A stretch of DNA of 64,000 nucleotides from Rhopalosiphum padi (taxonomy: Eukaryota; Arthropoda; Insecta; Hemiptera; Aphididae): positions 9,231,178-9,295,177 of the forward strand of contig NC_083598.1 of assembly GCF_020882245.1 (NCBI RefSeq), written 5' to 3'. Below the pieces are notes generated by a model, which saw only the letters and a program-made list of their open reading frames with translations, made no database searches and had not been told where the DNA came from. The position numbers were made by a program, and so were the translations under genes. Position 1 is the first letter of the stretch; the number at the start of each line of letters is the position of its first letter. This document shows positions 50,801 to 64,000 of the stretch, one piece after another.

Positions 50801-52984
50801 TAAATAAGTTAACAGTATATTTTGCATTTATATATTTTCGTTTACTTATTTCTATATATATTTTTTCATGACGGGACAGTCGCGAACCATCCTACATAAT
50901 CACCTTTTAAATTATGCTGAAATGAAAACCTCGGAAAGCTCGGGCATTCTGAGTTTGTCACGTAGGATGTCATATATAATCAAAATGTTTACAAAAATGC
51001 TGATCTTCGTTCCCGCGAGCACCCAGGTTTAAACGCAGGATTATAGTTTGTGCTGTTGAGGGTGAAAAGTTTTTATTTTTAAAAAGAACGATGGGCATGC
51101 TTGTTTCATAAGCAATAGCAACATTTGGAAAAAAGTTTTTTTTGTTTAGAATAGGGATTGGACTTTTAAATTGTTTTTGGAAGATTTCGAGGTTTTACAC
51201 CTGTATGATAATTTTACTAAGTTCAGAAAAATGTTAAAAGCTTATAGTATGGGTTATAATATTATAACTTGACTACAATTATACATGGTTATTGGTCATA
51301 TTATTATATATCACATTAATCAAAACAATAAATATTATTATTTTACACACCTATAAATTATTTAGGTATTTTTCAATTTTTATTTATTTTTTCAATAGAA
51401 TAATTTTTTGAATTGAAGAAGTTTGTATCGGGGCAAGATGACTATTTATATTATTGATGACGAAACACCAAAACAGGTATCAAGCAGAAGAAATCTTATG
51501 CGCGAGAAAAACATCCTAAATGACGGCGACAATAATAAAGCAATAGTTTTCGGAATAATAAGCATTCGGAGCTAATCAGGTGCCACACATTCGTCGGACA
51601 GGTAGTAAACAATGATTATAATTTAAAAGAATTTCAAGGACTAGCCTTTCTAATATTTTGCTAGAATTGCATTTAACTAAATCCTCGATTTACGTCTAGT
51701 TCTCTAAAAAAGAAAAAAACCATTTAAATGTATTAACTAACTTAAATATTGACTAAATATCAATAAATCAGATAATGCAAATTGAAGTCGATTTAATTGA
51801 AATTTTTGCAGACAAGTGAATTTTTGTAGATTAATTAAAGATCCGTTTAGGAAGTTCCTAATGAAATTAGGCCTGAAGTGTAAACAATTAGGTATTAAAA
51901 ATAGGGTATTGTTGGTTATTTCGAAGAATACGCCTACAAAATAATTTATTAAAGTGAGTTATTATAGGCTAGTATTGTTTAGTGGAATAAAATGTTTTTT
52001 TTTGCATTTTTAACTTCCAAGAACTAAAATTATTTAACATCGGTAAAGGTATAAATATTTATTTGTAGCATAATTATTAATTTTCTCGCTTAACTAGCCG
52101 TTCACCGTTTTAATTACATTGTTATTAGTATACCTACTATACATCATAATTATTTGTAAATCAAAAATTACAAATCACTAGAAATGTAACAATAAATATA
52201 CGAAGTTTCTTTAAAATCAGTGTAAATATAATAATGTCAGCTCCCAATAAACTATACCTACCCACATATTCATTTTACAAAATATTACCGGATATTGAAA
52301 TTGTAATTTCGTTGTACGTTATAATATTTCCACTTGCACGAGAAATCGTAAACACAACCTTCCACGTAGCTAATTAACATGAATTTTAATATGCATACGC
52401 TATAATATCATATAATATATCTCTACTTATTTTCATACCAATTCGTGTTATTCGAAAGCCGTTTTCTCGTTTATCCGAAACAATATGAAAGACTTGGAAA
52501 ACGGGTTGGAGTTTCCGGAATGAATACGATAAGTGTGTTCGTAGATCTCATATCATAGGTTTTAAGATTTGGTTGATGAGTAAATTTTATCTCGGCAACA
52601 AAGCACTCAGAGAAATTAATAGATTATATTGACCTCGTTAGAAATACATACATGGATCGGAAAACCAAATGGCTTTTATTATTGTTAAATGTTAATATTT
52701 AAATATGTTATACTATAAATCATAAGCACAATCACAAAATGTTAGTATCGACCTACCCTATCTTAAAGTTTTCTTTTCAAAGTTATTTTTTTAGGATTTT
52801 ATATTTCTTACATATTTGCATCTAACAGTAATCCCCTATTGTAAACTATAATTTATAACATAAATCTATAAATTACATCGCACGTACGGTCTTTTGTATC
52901 AAACTAATGTTAGGTTTTCCATTTGTTACTCGATGCAATGGTGGCATATTATGCAAACACATATGTAATATATTATAATAGTAA
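47866..52984. other. Non-genic interval with a few less AT-rich islands
   Basis: No gene was recognised. Islands at about 49,680-50,030 and 50,870-51,060 (for example GACGGGACAGTCGCG), and at 51,420-51,600, have more balanced composition and could be regulatory or ancient exons. None contains a convincing open frame. Confidence 0.45.
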
Positions 52985-53231
52985 TGTAGTATAAAAGGTG
53001 ACAGAGCTTATACCAGTGATGTAAGTACGTATGCAAGTATTTTTCAGGTAAATTAATATCACGAGGTTAGGTTATACTGTCCCAGGTGTAAAATTTGATC
53101 ATCAAACCGGCCCTTATTCTCGTATAAAAAGCTGCGGGTAGCTCGGTAACCATTGGGTAGGCGGCAGTGGCGTCTGTACTATAGTCAATCACGATGAGTG
53201 GCGGTGGTGTGGGACAGAGATCGCATGCACG

Positions 53232-53233
<2 letters not shown>

Positions 53234-53289
<56 letters not shown>

Positions 53290-53290
53290 G
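53234..53290. repeat. (CT)n then (AT)n compound microsatellite
   Basis: A CT run to 53270 is followed directly by an AT run to 53290. The minus-strand frame across it is repeat-derived. Confidence 0.9.
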
Positions 53291-53559
53291 GTGTGTGTTT
53301 ATCTGTGTGAGTGTGAGTGTAATGTGTATATATATATTCATTTATAATATACATACATACACACACATATATGTATTTGTGTGAGTCGGAAATGCGTGTG
53401 TTTATTTTATTCGCGTTTTCGCGCGCCGAGTGTCAAAAGCCAACGCTATATCCTACGAAAAAAAAGCCCTCTTTGCCCGCTTCGGGCAAAACTTCTCGTT
53501 CCCGTTTATATGTATATACACATACACGCACTGACACACATACTCGTACCAATCATACT

Positions 53560-53585
53560 GGGTCTCTCTCTCTCTCGCTCTCTCT

Positions 53586-53616
<31 letters not shown>
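53560..53616. repeat. Second (CT)n then (AT)n compound microsatellite
   Basis: The same compound arrangement as the block 330 bases to the left, suggesting a local duplication or a shared mutational origin. Confidence 0.85.
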
Positions 53617-53810
53617 TACATTATACTTCCGCACGCAAAAATGAACGGTTTGCGGTTGACAGTCGTCGAGTGTAATATGTGTATGTGTAGGTAGTGAGCA
53701 CGTGTGTGTATGTGTTTGCACCCGCTGTCTGATTGTGCTACAAAAACGACGCGTTAGTGTGTGTGTATGTGTGTTTTGGTATAAAAAGGGTCTACCACCG
53801 CCTAGTTGAA

Positions 53811-55041
53811 ATACCATGTGCCGCAGGTGACATGTCCCTTAGCGCTTTTCATTCCATCCCTCCAACCACCCCCTCCCAAATCAACAACGGGCAACCGTCG
53901 TATGTTTTTCTTGTACTCTATTATTGTATGTGTGCGCAACGAAAGTCTCAAACCCCGGATTTTCTCTTTAATTTTCATCGACTACCCACTACCACACATC
54001 CGTCTATTATTACTACTACTTCCTACATAATATAGTTTAATATAAAATATAATGCATTTGTATTGTAATTGTAAAGACCTCTATATTAAAATTAATAAAT
54101 ATCATAATTATACATTACCGATGTTGAAAAGACGCATTTCAGTTAGTATCGTGCATGTTCCCCGTAATATACGTGTAGGTACCTACCTTTTGTATGCGTT
54201 GAGGGGCGGATCGTGGTATACCTGCATTAAAAATAAAAATATCAAAGCTTGAATACCTATTTTTAATACATGAATTAATTATTTCATATTCATATATGAT
54301 TTTAATCGGGATTATTGGACCACGAGCTAAAATATAATATGAACTAAGAATAACAAAAATAATGAATTTTAAATATTTAATAGGTAAATTATATATTTTA
54401 ATTTAAAACAACGGTAGTATTTACTTATAATATTATTGTATGTGAGTCTGACAGATTTTTATTTAATCAGAATTATATTATTAGATTATAATTTGTAGAG
54501 AAAATAGTCTAAAAAATGATTAATTAATTGTTATCTAACAATACATTAAAAAGTGTTACTAACTTATTCATTTTTATAAATAACATTGATATTATTTTAA
54601 TAAACACTCAAAACAGTTTTGATATAATTCAAAATAATATATTTTATTTTTAACATCGAGTTCAATAAATATTATAAAAGAAAATAGGTAATTCATATTT
54701 ATGACACTTCAATGTGTAATATTGTGAATAATTTGTTTCAAAAATGTCATTGGGATGTTCTTGTCAGATATGAAACATTACAAAATGCGTTCCGAATATA
54801 TGTATATATATAATACACATGAATATCATCCGAAACATTCTATTTATCTAATTCCATTACATACATTTTTAAACATGTCTTTTTAATATCCTACAACAGG
54901 ACGCAATTCATACAATTAGTTCTATACAAATTACAATTGTGAACCATCGATCAGTATTTCCAATAGATGCTTCAAAGTAATAATGTTACTGAATTTATCT
55001 GAATGTTTTTACTGAAAACAAAATAGTTCAGATTAAATGGT
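53811..55041. other. Non-genic interval
   Basis: A pyrimidine-rich patch at 53840-54030 gives way to plain AT-rich sequence. The short frames have no motif. No gene seen. Confidence 0.5.
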
Positions 55042-56011
55042 GTATCTGTCAGTGGCTTAATTATGTTGAGGGGGTTATAGGGATATACCTCCTCCAGACT
55101 TTATTTAGAAGATTTTAAGATCAGAAATATTTAAAAATAAGAAATAATAATTAATGGATATTATCATAGTTGATATATTTTTTTTTATTTTACTAATATA
55201 AAACTACGATAGCTCAATAATTACAATATATGACAAGAAAATTGTATAGCTCAGAATTAAAAGATAACACTGATAATGTGATGTATAGGCTGGTGATGAA
55301 TGAAAACATAATATTAATTATTCCGTGGTATAAGGTATTAACTATTTGTCGAATATTATATTACTGTAAACCTTGAACAACAGTCATGAACGGTCATCGG
55401 GGGGGGGGGGGGAGGGAGATCTTAGGGGGCGTAGCCCTCCAAAAATCAAAAGTTATATATTTTTATACTTGTGTATTGAAAGAGGGTGGAGATCACTTTA
55501 CATTGGATTATTATAGCCCCCTAAAAATTCAATCAAATGTCTGCCTATGACAACAGTGGAACACAACACCAATGTCTATAATAATAAAACGAATAATAAT
55601 CATTATTTTTGTAAATTACATGATAATTATGAACTTTAACTAACATAAATACTTAATAGAAACGCTTGAATGGACTCACGATGTTATCAGTGCATCGGGA
55701 AATTAAGTTGAATCCTGATGACGTACTGGATATTTTGGCAAAAAATACAAAACGGAAAATTGACTTGATATTATAATTTATGAAAAATATATTTAATTTA
55801 ATTTAATTGTTTAGGTACTTTATTGTCTTTGAAAACCATTATTATACCATTTAGTTAATTTAATTTATAATAATGAATTAATATAATATTATGTTCTATG
55901 AGATTTAATTGTCAAGGGGGGTGGGGGCCATAGCCTAACTAGAATGATAGTATAAACTTATATCCCAATCCCACCCCAGAACCAATTCCAAATTACGCCA
56001 CTAATCTCTGT
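55042..56011. mobile_element. hAT-like non-autonomous element, possibly composite
   Basis: The left end at 55050 starts CAGTGGCTTAATTATG and the right end finishes at 56003. Reverse-complemented, that right end reads TAGTGGCGTAATTTGG, forming terminal inverted repeats of hAT type. The flanking octamers GTATCTGT (55042-55049) and ATCTCTGT (56004-56011) agree at six of eight positions, as expected for an old target duplication. The interior contains a 14-G run (55399-55412) and a G-rich patch near 55915, typical of these repeats. There is no coding frame. Two elements nested in one another cannot be excluded. Confidence 0.5.
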
Positions 56012-56959
56012 TAATAGTAATATAACATTGATATTGAATATTTAATTGCAATATTACAAATTTACAAACGTCTAAACTTATTACCTATTTATTGTGTGAA
56101 TTATATTTTAATAATTTTAAACTAAACTATATGTTTCAAAAAAAATTTAAAAAAAAATGGAAAGACACCACAATGCTAAAAATGAATGAATTAAATATTA
56201 AATTTGATACTAACAAGGCCTAAGTTAAGTAAATCGTTACTTTTTTAAAGTCAAATTTTAATTTTGTAAGTTAATAAACTTGTATTTTGCTATTTAACAA
56301 ATATAATGTGTTAAATTTAAATTAATTTTATACAGAGATATTACATTTACCTAAATAAAATTTGTATTTAAACTATTTATTTATAATTTTGTTTGTTTCG
56401 GAAATGGTAATGTCCAAGTTCTTATAAGAAATTCCTAAAATAGTGAACTGTATGAATATGTTTAGTTCTAATTTCACATGGTTTAATACATGTTGATCTC
56501 TTATAGCATATTATTTTGTCTGTTTTATTCATTGTATAGCTCCTATATGCCTGGACGTAACTTAACTGTTATACTGATTGAAGCCTGAAGGGTTATTTGC
56601 GTTCCAAACGACAATTTTGACTACAATATTATGATTTAGGACGTTGGAATTATAAAGAATTAAGTGCAGTAGTCAAAAAGATATCGACGATAATGAACAT
56701 TCTTGATCGTATTTCTACCATAATTTCTTATTGATATAATTTCAAATTGTACATCTATGTATAATTTAATAAATCAAGATAAATGCCTCAAACTTTATCT
56801 CTCATAACGAAGGTGATATTTTAGAGATATACAATTATAAGTACCAGCTGTCTATGAAAAATATTTAGTTACATTTTCAGTCAAAACCGTACACCTGTTA
56901 TAGCAGTTATCGATAGTTGTATTAAATTAAATATGGAAACTCACATGTGCAGTTCAAAA
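56012..56959. other. Non-genic AT-rich interval
   Basis: No feature seen beyond AT-rich sequence. It may contain the decayed 5' part of the transposon remnant that follows. Confidence 0.5.
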
Positions 56960-57375
56960 TTGAATAAGATCTTCATGGTTTTGAATGGATATACATTTAG
57001 ACTTCATACTTTTTTTTAAATAAAATGTCTCACGGCGGAAGTGTTCTAAAAAAAAGTTGCAAGAGTTACTTTAAAACAAATGATCAAAACAAAGTTGTGA
57101 GTGAATTCATCGAGTATAATCACGAAGTTGAAAATGAAGATTCATTAAATCGACAAATTGTAAGTAATGAAGTAAAGCGTAAAGCTCTTAATGATTTATG
57201 CAAAAAACCATTTAAATTAATATGTACACAACTTAAGAAAGGTCCAATAAATATTACTCCACCAGATATGTAGCTAATTTAAAAATATATATTTACAATG
57301 ATTGACGAAAAATAATACAAAAGGTTTTGTTAAATTTGACCGAAGTTCTCAAATTATTACGTGATGGAGTAATTG
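56960..57375 (+). pseudogene. FLYWCH zinc-finger / MULE transposase remnant
   Basis: An open frame at 57025-57273 (82 codons) contains FIEYNHEVENEDSLNRQIVS and then NEVKRKALNDLCKKPFKLI, closely resembling the linker after the FLYWCH finger in insect MULE proteins (HNH..., VKRKAxxLxEKPSKLI). Just upstream, in another frame, LNGYTFRLHTFF resembles the beginning of the FLYWCH finger. Downstream, frames break quickly around a segment like the xxxxLPKxRxEV region. The finger's key Cys/Trp/His residues are mostly lost. It is a dead fragment and not a host gene. Confidence 0.65.
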
Positions 57376-59554
<2,179 letters not shown>

Positions 59555-62500
59555 TATGTATATATAGGGTATTATACATTTATAGGTGTGACATCTATAA
59601 TAGCAGAAACCATTTGACACTCCAAAATTTTTATTATAATTATTAATTATTACTGTTGTAAAACATGTTGACAATTTCAAAATTAATATTGCAAGTTTTA
59701 ACAAATTAATTACAAAAAATTAGTACTTGTTTGAAGTAAGTTAATTAGACTAGTTTTGATATTGAATTTACGGATGCCAAGGTTGATTTGAATATTATTT
59801 AATAAATAGTATAAATACACTTCTGAAGTCTAGAATGAATATTAAACAACGAATGAACGATATTTTAAACGCTAAATAGATTTTCTTTAATACTTTATTT
59901 TTTTTTATTTTTGAAGCAATGCTATTTTTTAAATAGTACTGTCACTTACAATAATTGTACGTTTATATTTTAAGTTGTTAAAATAGTATAAATATCTTTT
60001 TAATGTTAATCAGTAATTAAAATTTTACTACCACAATTTAATAATACCTCTTATTTATACCACTAAAGTATAACTTTATTTTATACCTTGTGGATTAGAG
60101 TCACGTACGAAAGGACCAGTTAATATTATAAACATTAAATCAACATAATATGTATTTTAAAAATATTAAAAAAATGAGTATATACGTTACTTTAAAAATT
60201 TCAATAAATTGTATAATTGTATAAAAAATTATCTATTTGTCTAAATGTTTATAAGTTTAGTGTATTTACAATTTATATCAAATAAATTCATAATAATTAT
60301 TGATTTTTAGTTTATTTTACATATTATATTATTGATTTATGAGAAAATTATACTTGTTAACGCTAAGAGTTCTGATTAGTGTCTCCTATACTACTAATAG
60401 CAGGTCTTATTCAATGTTGAACAGAACCAAAATTATTTTTTATTATAATATAAAATAAGTCAACATATTTTAGAATATTACTTCGACTTAAATAAATTAT
60501 TAATTATAATTTACATAAATTTGATATTGGACTATCTTTGTAAATAAACTATGATGACAAATAATAATAATATTATAATATTATGATGAATTAATAAAAA
60601 AAATCAAATACGTTCAAATTTGTTAATCATATTTATTTAAAATATTATCACCACCATCCCTATTTAAAATGTAAATAATTATATTATTTACATATTAAAT
60701 ATTAATATACAAAGCAACTTTCAACCAGAATGTCGTCAATTATATAAGGTAAAAATTTTGTATTTGACCTACGATCAAAGATAAATCAATCGATATTTAT
60801 TAGGCTATTATTTTTAAGGTTACAAAAATGTTATTGATTCATTGCTTTCACACCAACTTTATTTTTTATTATTTTCTGATGCGTAAGCTGTTTTTTGCCT
60901 GTTTTTATCCCGACGTGGCCGTTTTTTTTGTGTTACAAACGAGGTTAGATTAGATTTGAATTTGTAGAACACAAACCAGACTTCCGTGAAATTTCAACAA
61001 TATATTCAAGGAATCTCTCTAATTTAATATTAGCTTGCCATTCCTGCCCATCCACGCGTGCCCCGAAGCTCTCAAAGAAAATTATTATTACAAACACCCT
61101 ACCGCCGGTCCACATTTTCCGTCATCGCCGTCTCGAGCTTCCGCATCCTATTTGTTTCATTCGTTATTAGCGATTGAGAAAATATCCCTGCCGTCACTCC
61201 AGTTTTCTCTTTAACGGAATCCTTTAAATTTAAACGTCACGTTTTTATGAGTTCTTCGTGCAATTATTATTAGAAAGAATTCGGGAATTTCATTCTCCTG
61301 AGATGATAATGTTATGGTGTCTTTTGTCGTCCATTGGATATACAATTTTAGGGCGTTTACACAATATAAATAGCTAGTAAGTATGCTTATTGTATGACTT
61401 GGTAAATTTAACCTTTAAATTTTGCGAGAAAACTTACATATAATTAAGTTTAATTTTTGAACTATTATTTTAATTTTTCTACATCTTAAATGATAATTTG
61501 TTTATATAATATAGCATATGTTCGTCTAATGTCTTATACTATTGAGTTAATATCCATTTAATATAAAAATAAATTAATAAATTGATTATACTATTTAGTA
61601 AGTGGAAACAAGCCGTCAGTAGTCTAGTAGTTATATTAGGTATTACATGTATTACAGTACGAATATTGTTTTAATATTTTGAGATGTAAATAATTTATTA
61701 TTAACTTTAATAAAAGTAATCGTAATATCTTAAATTCTTAATATAATATCATATACTTGTATGTAGTATGATGTGTAAATATACATATTTATTAATTTAT
61801 TATATCATATCGTGTTAAAAATTAAATTACGCGGTATAATAGTATCTAGATAAGTATGTGAATTTACTATAGAATATGTATTCAAATACTAAAATAAAAA
61901 AAATAAAAAAAAATACAACAGTGAACTATGAATAATACAAAAATGTTGGATTATAAGATTTTTATTTCAAAATAGGATATATAAAAATAGAATAATTTAT
62001 ACGTTATTTTTGAACGCTAATTTATATTTAATACTAAATCTTACAAATAAGATGATAATATATTTTAACTTAAACCTAGAAATTTGCTTAATAGTTAAGT
62101 AGATTTAGAGTGAACCTTGTTATTGAGTAGGTTACTGATCACTGTGATGATATTGTGATAAATATGAATTTATTGATAAATTAATGTATACGAGAAACGA
62201 TACTAAGTGGGGACGGTTTGTCTCAGTATATATTTTTAAAGATATTCTATTACATATTTATATTAATGTTATTAATTAATTTTTTTTATTAGCTGGTAAT
62301 GCAGTAGGCGCAGTTTGTGGATCGACCTAGTTTTTCTTTCAAACGAATCGCATAATATTTTATAATTTGTATTATGAATTAATATTATACGATATCCTAT
62401 TGTTTGTTATGTTGTGTTATTAAAATATAGGCCAATGTATAAGCTAACGTACCATCGATGTTGTTAATAATTACGAGGGATGAATCGCTTAAAATTATTT

Positions 62501-64000
62501 TAAGTATTTTTCAAATTTCATTGTGTGTAGATAATGATAATTTTAAAAATAGTAGAATGATTTAAGTTATAATATGATAAATGTTTTTTTAAATTAAAAC
62601 AAAATAAATACAACTATTAAAAGAAAAAATCACTATTTATTGTTTATAATATATAAAATGTTGTTTTCATTTGGACTTGAAACACATATGAAAAATAAAC
62701 TAAACGTGTTTATTTTCTATACATTTAAATGTCTGTAAGAATAAATCACGAGGAATACTTTTTTGTTATTGAATTATGTTTGAATTTCTTGTATCTTATC
62801 CTAAGTCAAAAATACTTCTAAAGATATTAAAAATATTGATACCTAGTTGAATTATTACGCGTACCTATGTAAGTAGTGATACTGCGCAATGTAGGTATAG
62901 TTAAACTAGGCACTGATTAAAAATATTGAAGATCATATTTTTAAAAGTTTTTTATTTTTTCTATAACTACTGTTATATATGTAATGTGGTTTGGTTTGAC
63001 CTTTTTTATAAACAGTTTATCTTAAGTATCACATTTTAGACAATTATAATGTTGTCAATTCTGGCAGGTCATTCAATAATTCAGAGATACATTAAATTCA
63101 CTATCTAACGGCATTTATGATACAGATAATTCTTAATTGGCTGATTAAAGTTATGTAGTTCACTAGAATATCATCTTGATGAAATATTTTATAGTATTAT
63201 CAGATTTTTCTTTGACTAATTGAGTGTGGGTTCAGTGTTTTTGATAGCTTGAACTATTAATTGTTGAATGGAGTATTTTAGAGAATGGCAAAGCATATTT
63301 GTTAGGTTGCCTTAAAAAAATATTGACCCAATTATATGGGTAATTTAAAATGACAGATAACACATTATTTTTTTGGAGCACAGTGTGAACGTTATGTAAA
63401 AAAATTTAACGTAGATATAGTCTAGTTATTTTAATCAAAGTAATAAATAAATAGACTAAACTTTTTAACAGCCAATATATGAAAACTAATGAATCTATTT
63501 CTATGATAAAATTATCCATCATAATCAATTTTATGGTAAATGCATAATAGTTTATTCTGCGTATAAGATATTATTTAAATTAAGTATAAATTTCATAAGA
63601 TTCATTGCTTATTAAGTAAATGATAAATATTATTTTTTCAAACCCATAATAAAATAGTAAACGATAATGTTTAATTATTTAAAATCCATTTTGTATTAAT
63701 ATTAGACAGTTAATTAAAATGGTATCAGTTCGGACAGTTTGAATAGCTATAAATTTAATTATATTCATAATATAATGTTTTAATTATACAAATGTTGAGT
63801 GTATATACATTTAACTAAGTTTACCTATAGTTGGTAATCAATAATTATAATTCCTGATAAATATTTTATTTTGGTAAAATTTGAATTGATACATTGAACT
63901 TAATATTTGATTTGAGTAAATGTAAAAACATTTTTTTTTTTTTTAATTTGGCAAGTAAATGGAAAAGCAAACAACAACAACAACATTAGATATAATCGTG
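59555..64000. other. Non-genic AT-rich interval to window end
   Basis: No gene seen. An island at about 60,840-61,260 has more balanced composition and several CpG, and could be a promoter or conserved regulatory element. No open frame supports an exon there. Confidence 0.5.

Larger units (their letters stand above)
52985..53810 (+). promoter_or_regulatory. Cluster of TATA boxes
   Basis: TATAAAAG occurs at 52990-52997, TATAAAAA followed by GCTGCGGG at 53123-53130, and TATAAAAAG at 53780-53788. The first is in AT-rich surroundings. The second and third sit in GC-richer sequence and look like real core promoters. No start codon leading to a convincing protein follows within the next 500 bases, so any transcript would have a long leader or be non-coding. 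Confidence 0.35.

Noticed and set aside
53067..53817. Frames rich in Arg-Glu, Thr-His and Ser-Leu repeats
   Set aside because: They are produced by CT, AT and CA microsatellites, with no conserved domain.

Overview
The window looks like nuclear DNA of an insect, most likely an aphid. It is very AT-rich, with GT-AG introns, long non-coding stretches, many microsatellites, small non-autonomous DNA transposons, and decayed DDE and MULE-type transposase fragments of the kind common in aphid genomes. The aphid assignment is an inference. The animal (eukaryotic) nature is certain from the spliced genes. I found no bacterial operons, CRISPR arrays, tRNA or rRNA genes, and no complete autonomous transposon.

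Six protein-coding genes can be read. From left to right they are: RFC4 (minus, 7035-8114, one coding exon), DENR (plus, 9949-10550, two coding exons), WDR76 (minus, 12055-17748, eleven coding exons), SF3B2 (plus, 21315-23246, one exon, short N-terminus), an intronless GC-rich FKBP-like TPR co-chaperone (plus, 26897-27736), and atlastin (minus, 33700-37266, eight coding exons plus a probable distant 5' UTR exon near 40.9 kb). All are housekeeping-type functions: sliding-clamp loading, translation re-initiation, a DDB1-linked WD40 protein, U2 snRNP splicing, chaperone work and ER membrane fusion. They do not form a pathway. RFC4/DENR and WDR76/SF3B2 are head-to-head pairs that probably share promoter regions.

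Between the genes lie a broken retinol-dehydrogenase-like SDR pseudogene (23.9-24.9 kb), a DDE transposase remnant inside the last WDR76 intron, a FLYWCH/MULE remnant (57 kb), three hAT-like elements with full or decayed 8-bp target duplications (4.5, 18.1 and 55-56 kb), several inverted and direct repeats, and long CA, CT and AT microsatellites. From about 41.4 kb to the end (22 kb) I see no gene. That stretch has a cluster of TATA boxes near 53 kb and a few less AT-rich islands that could be regulatory.

The most interesting observations are: a GC-AG intron in atlastin, required to keep the conserved WAYIRYSG reading; an RFC4 Lys/Arg-to-Cys change just after sensor 1; a GC-rich intronless gene in an AT-rich landscape; an unexplained open stretch with mitochondrial-presequence-like composition just upstream of SF3B2; and a diverged 85-bp repeat pair at 47.3/47.8 kb. 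I found no convincing undescribed biological system. This is mostly ordinary animal euchromatin.
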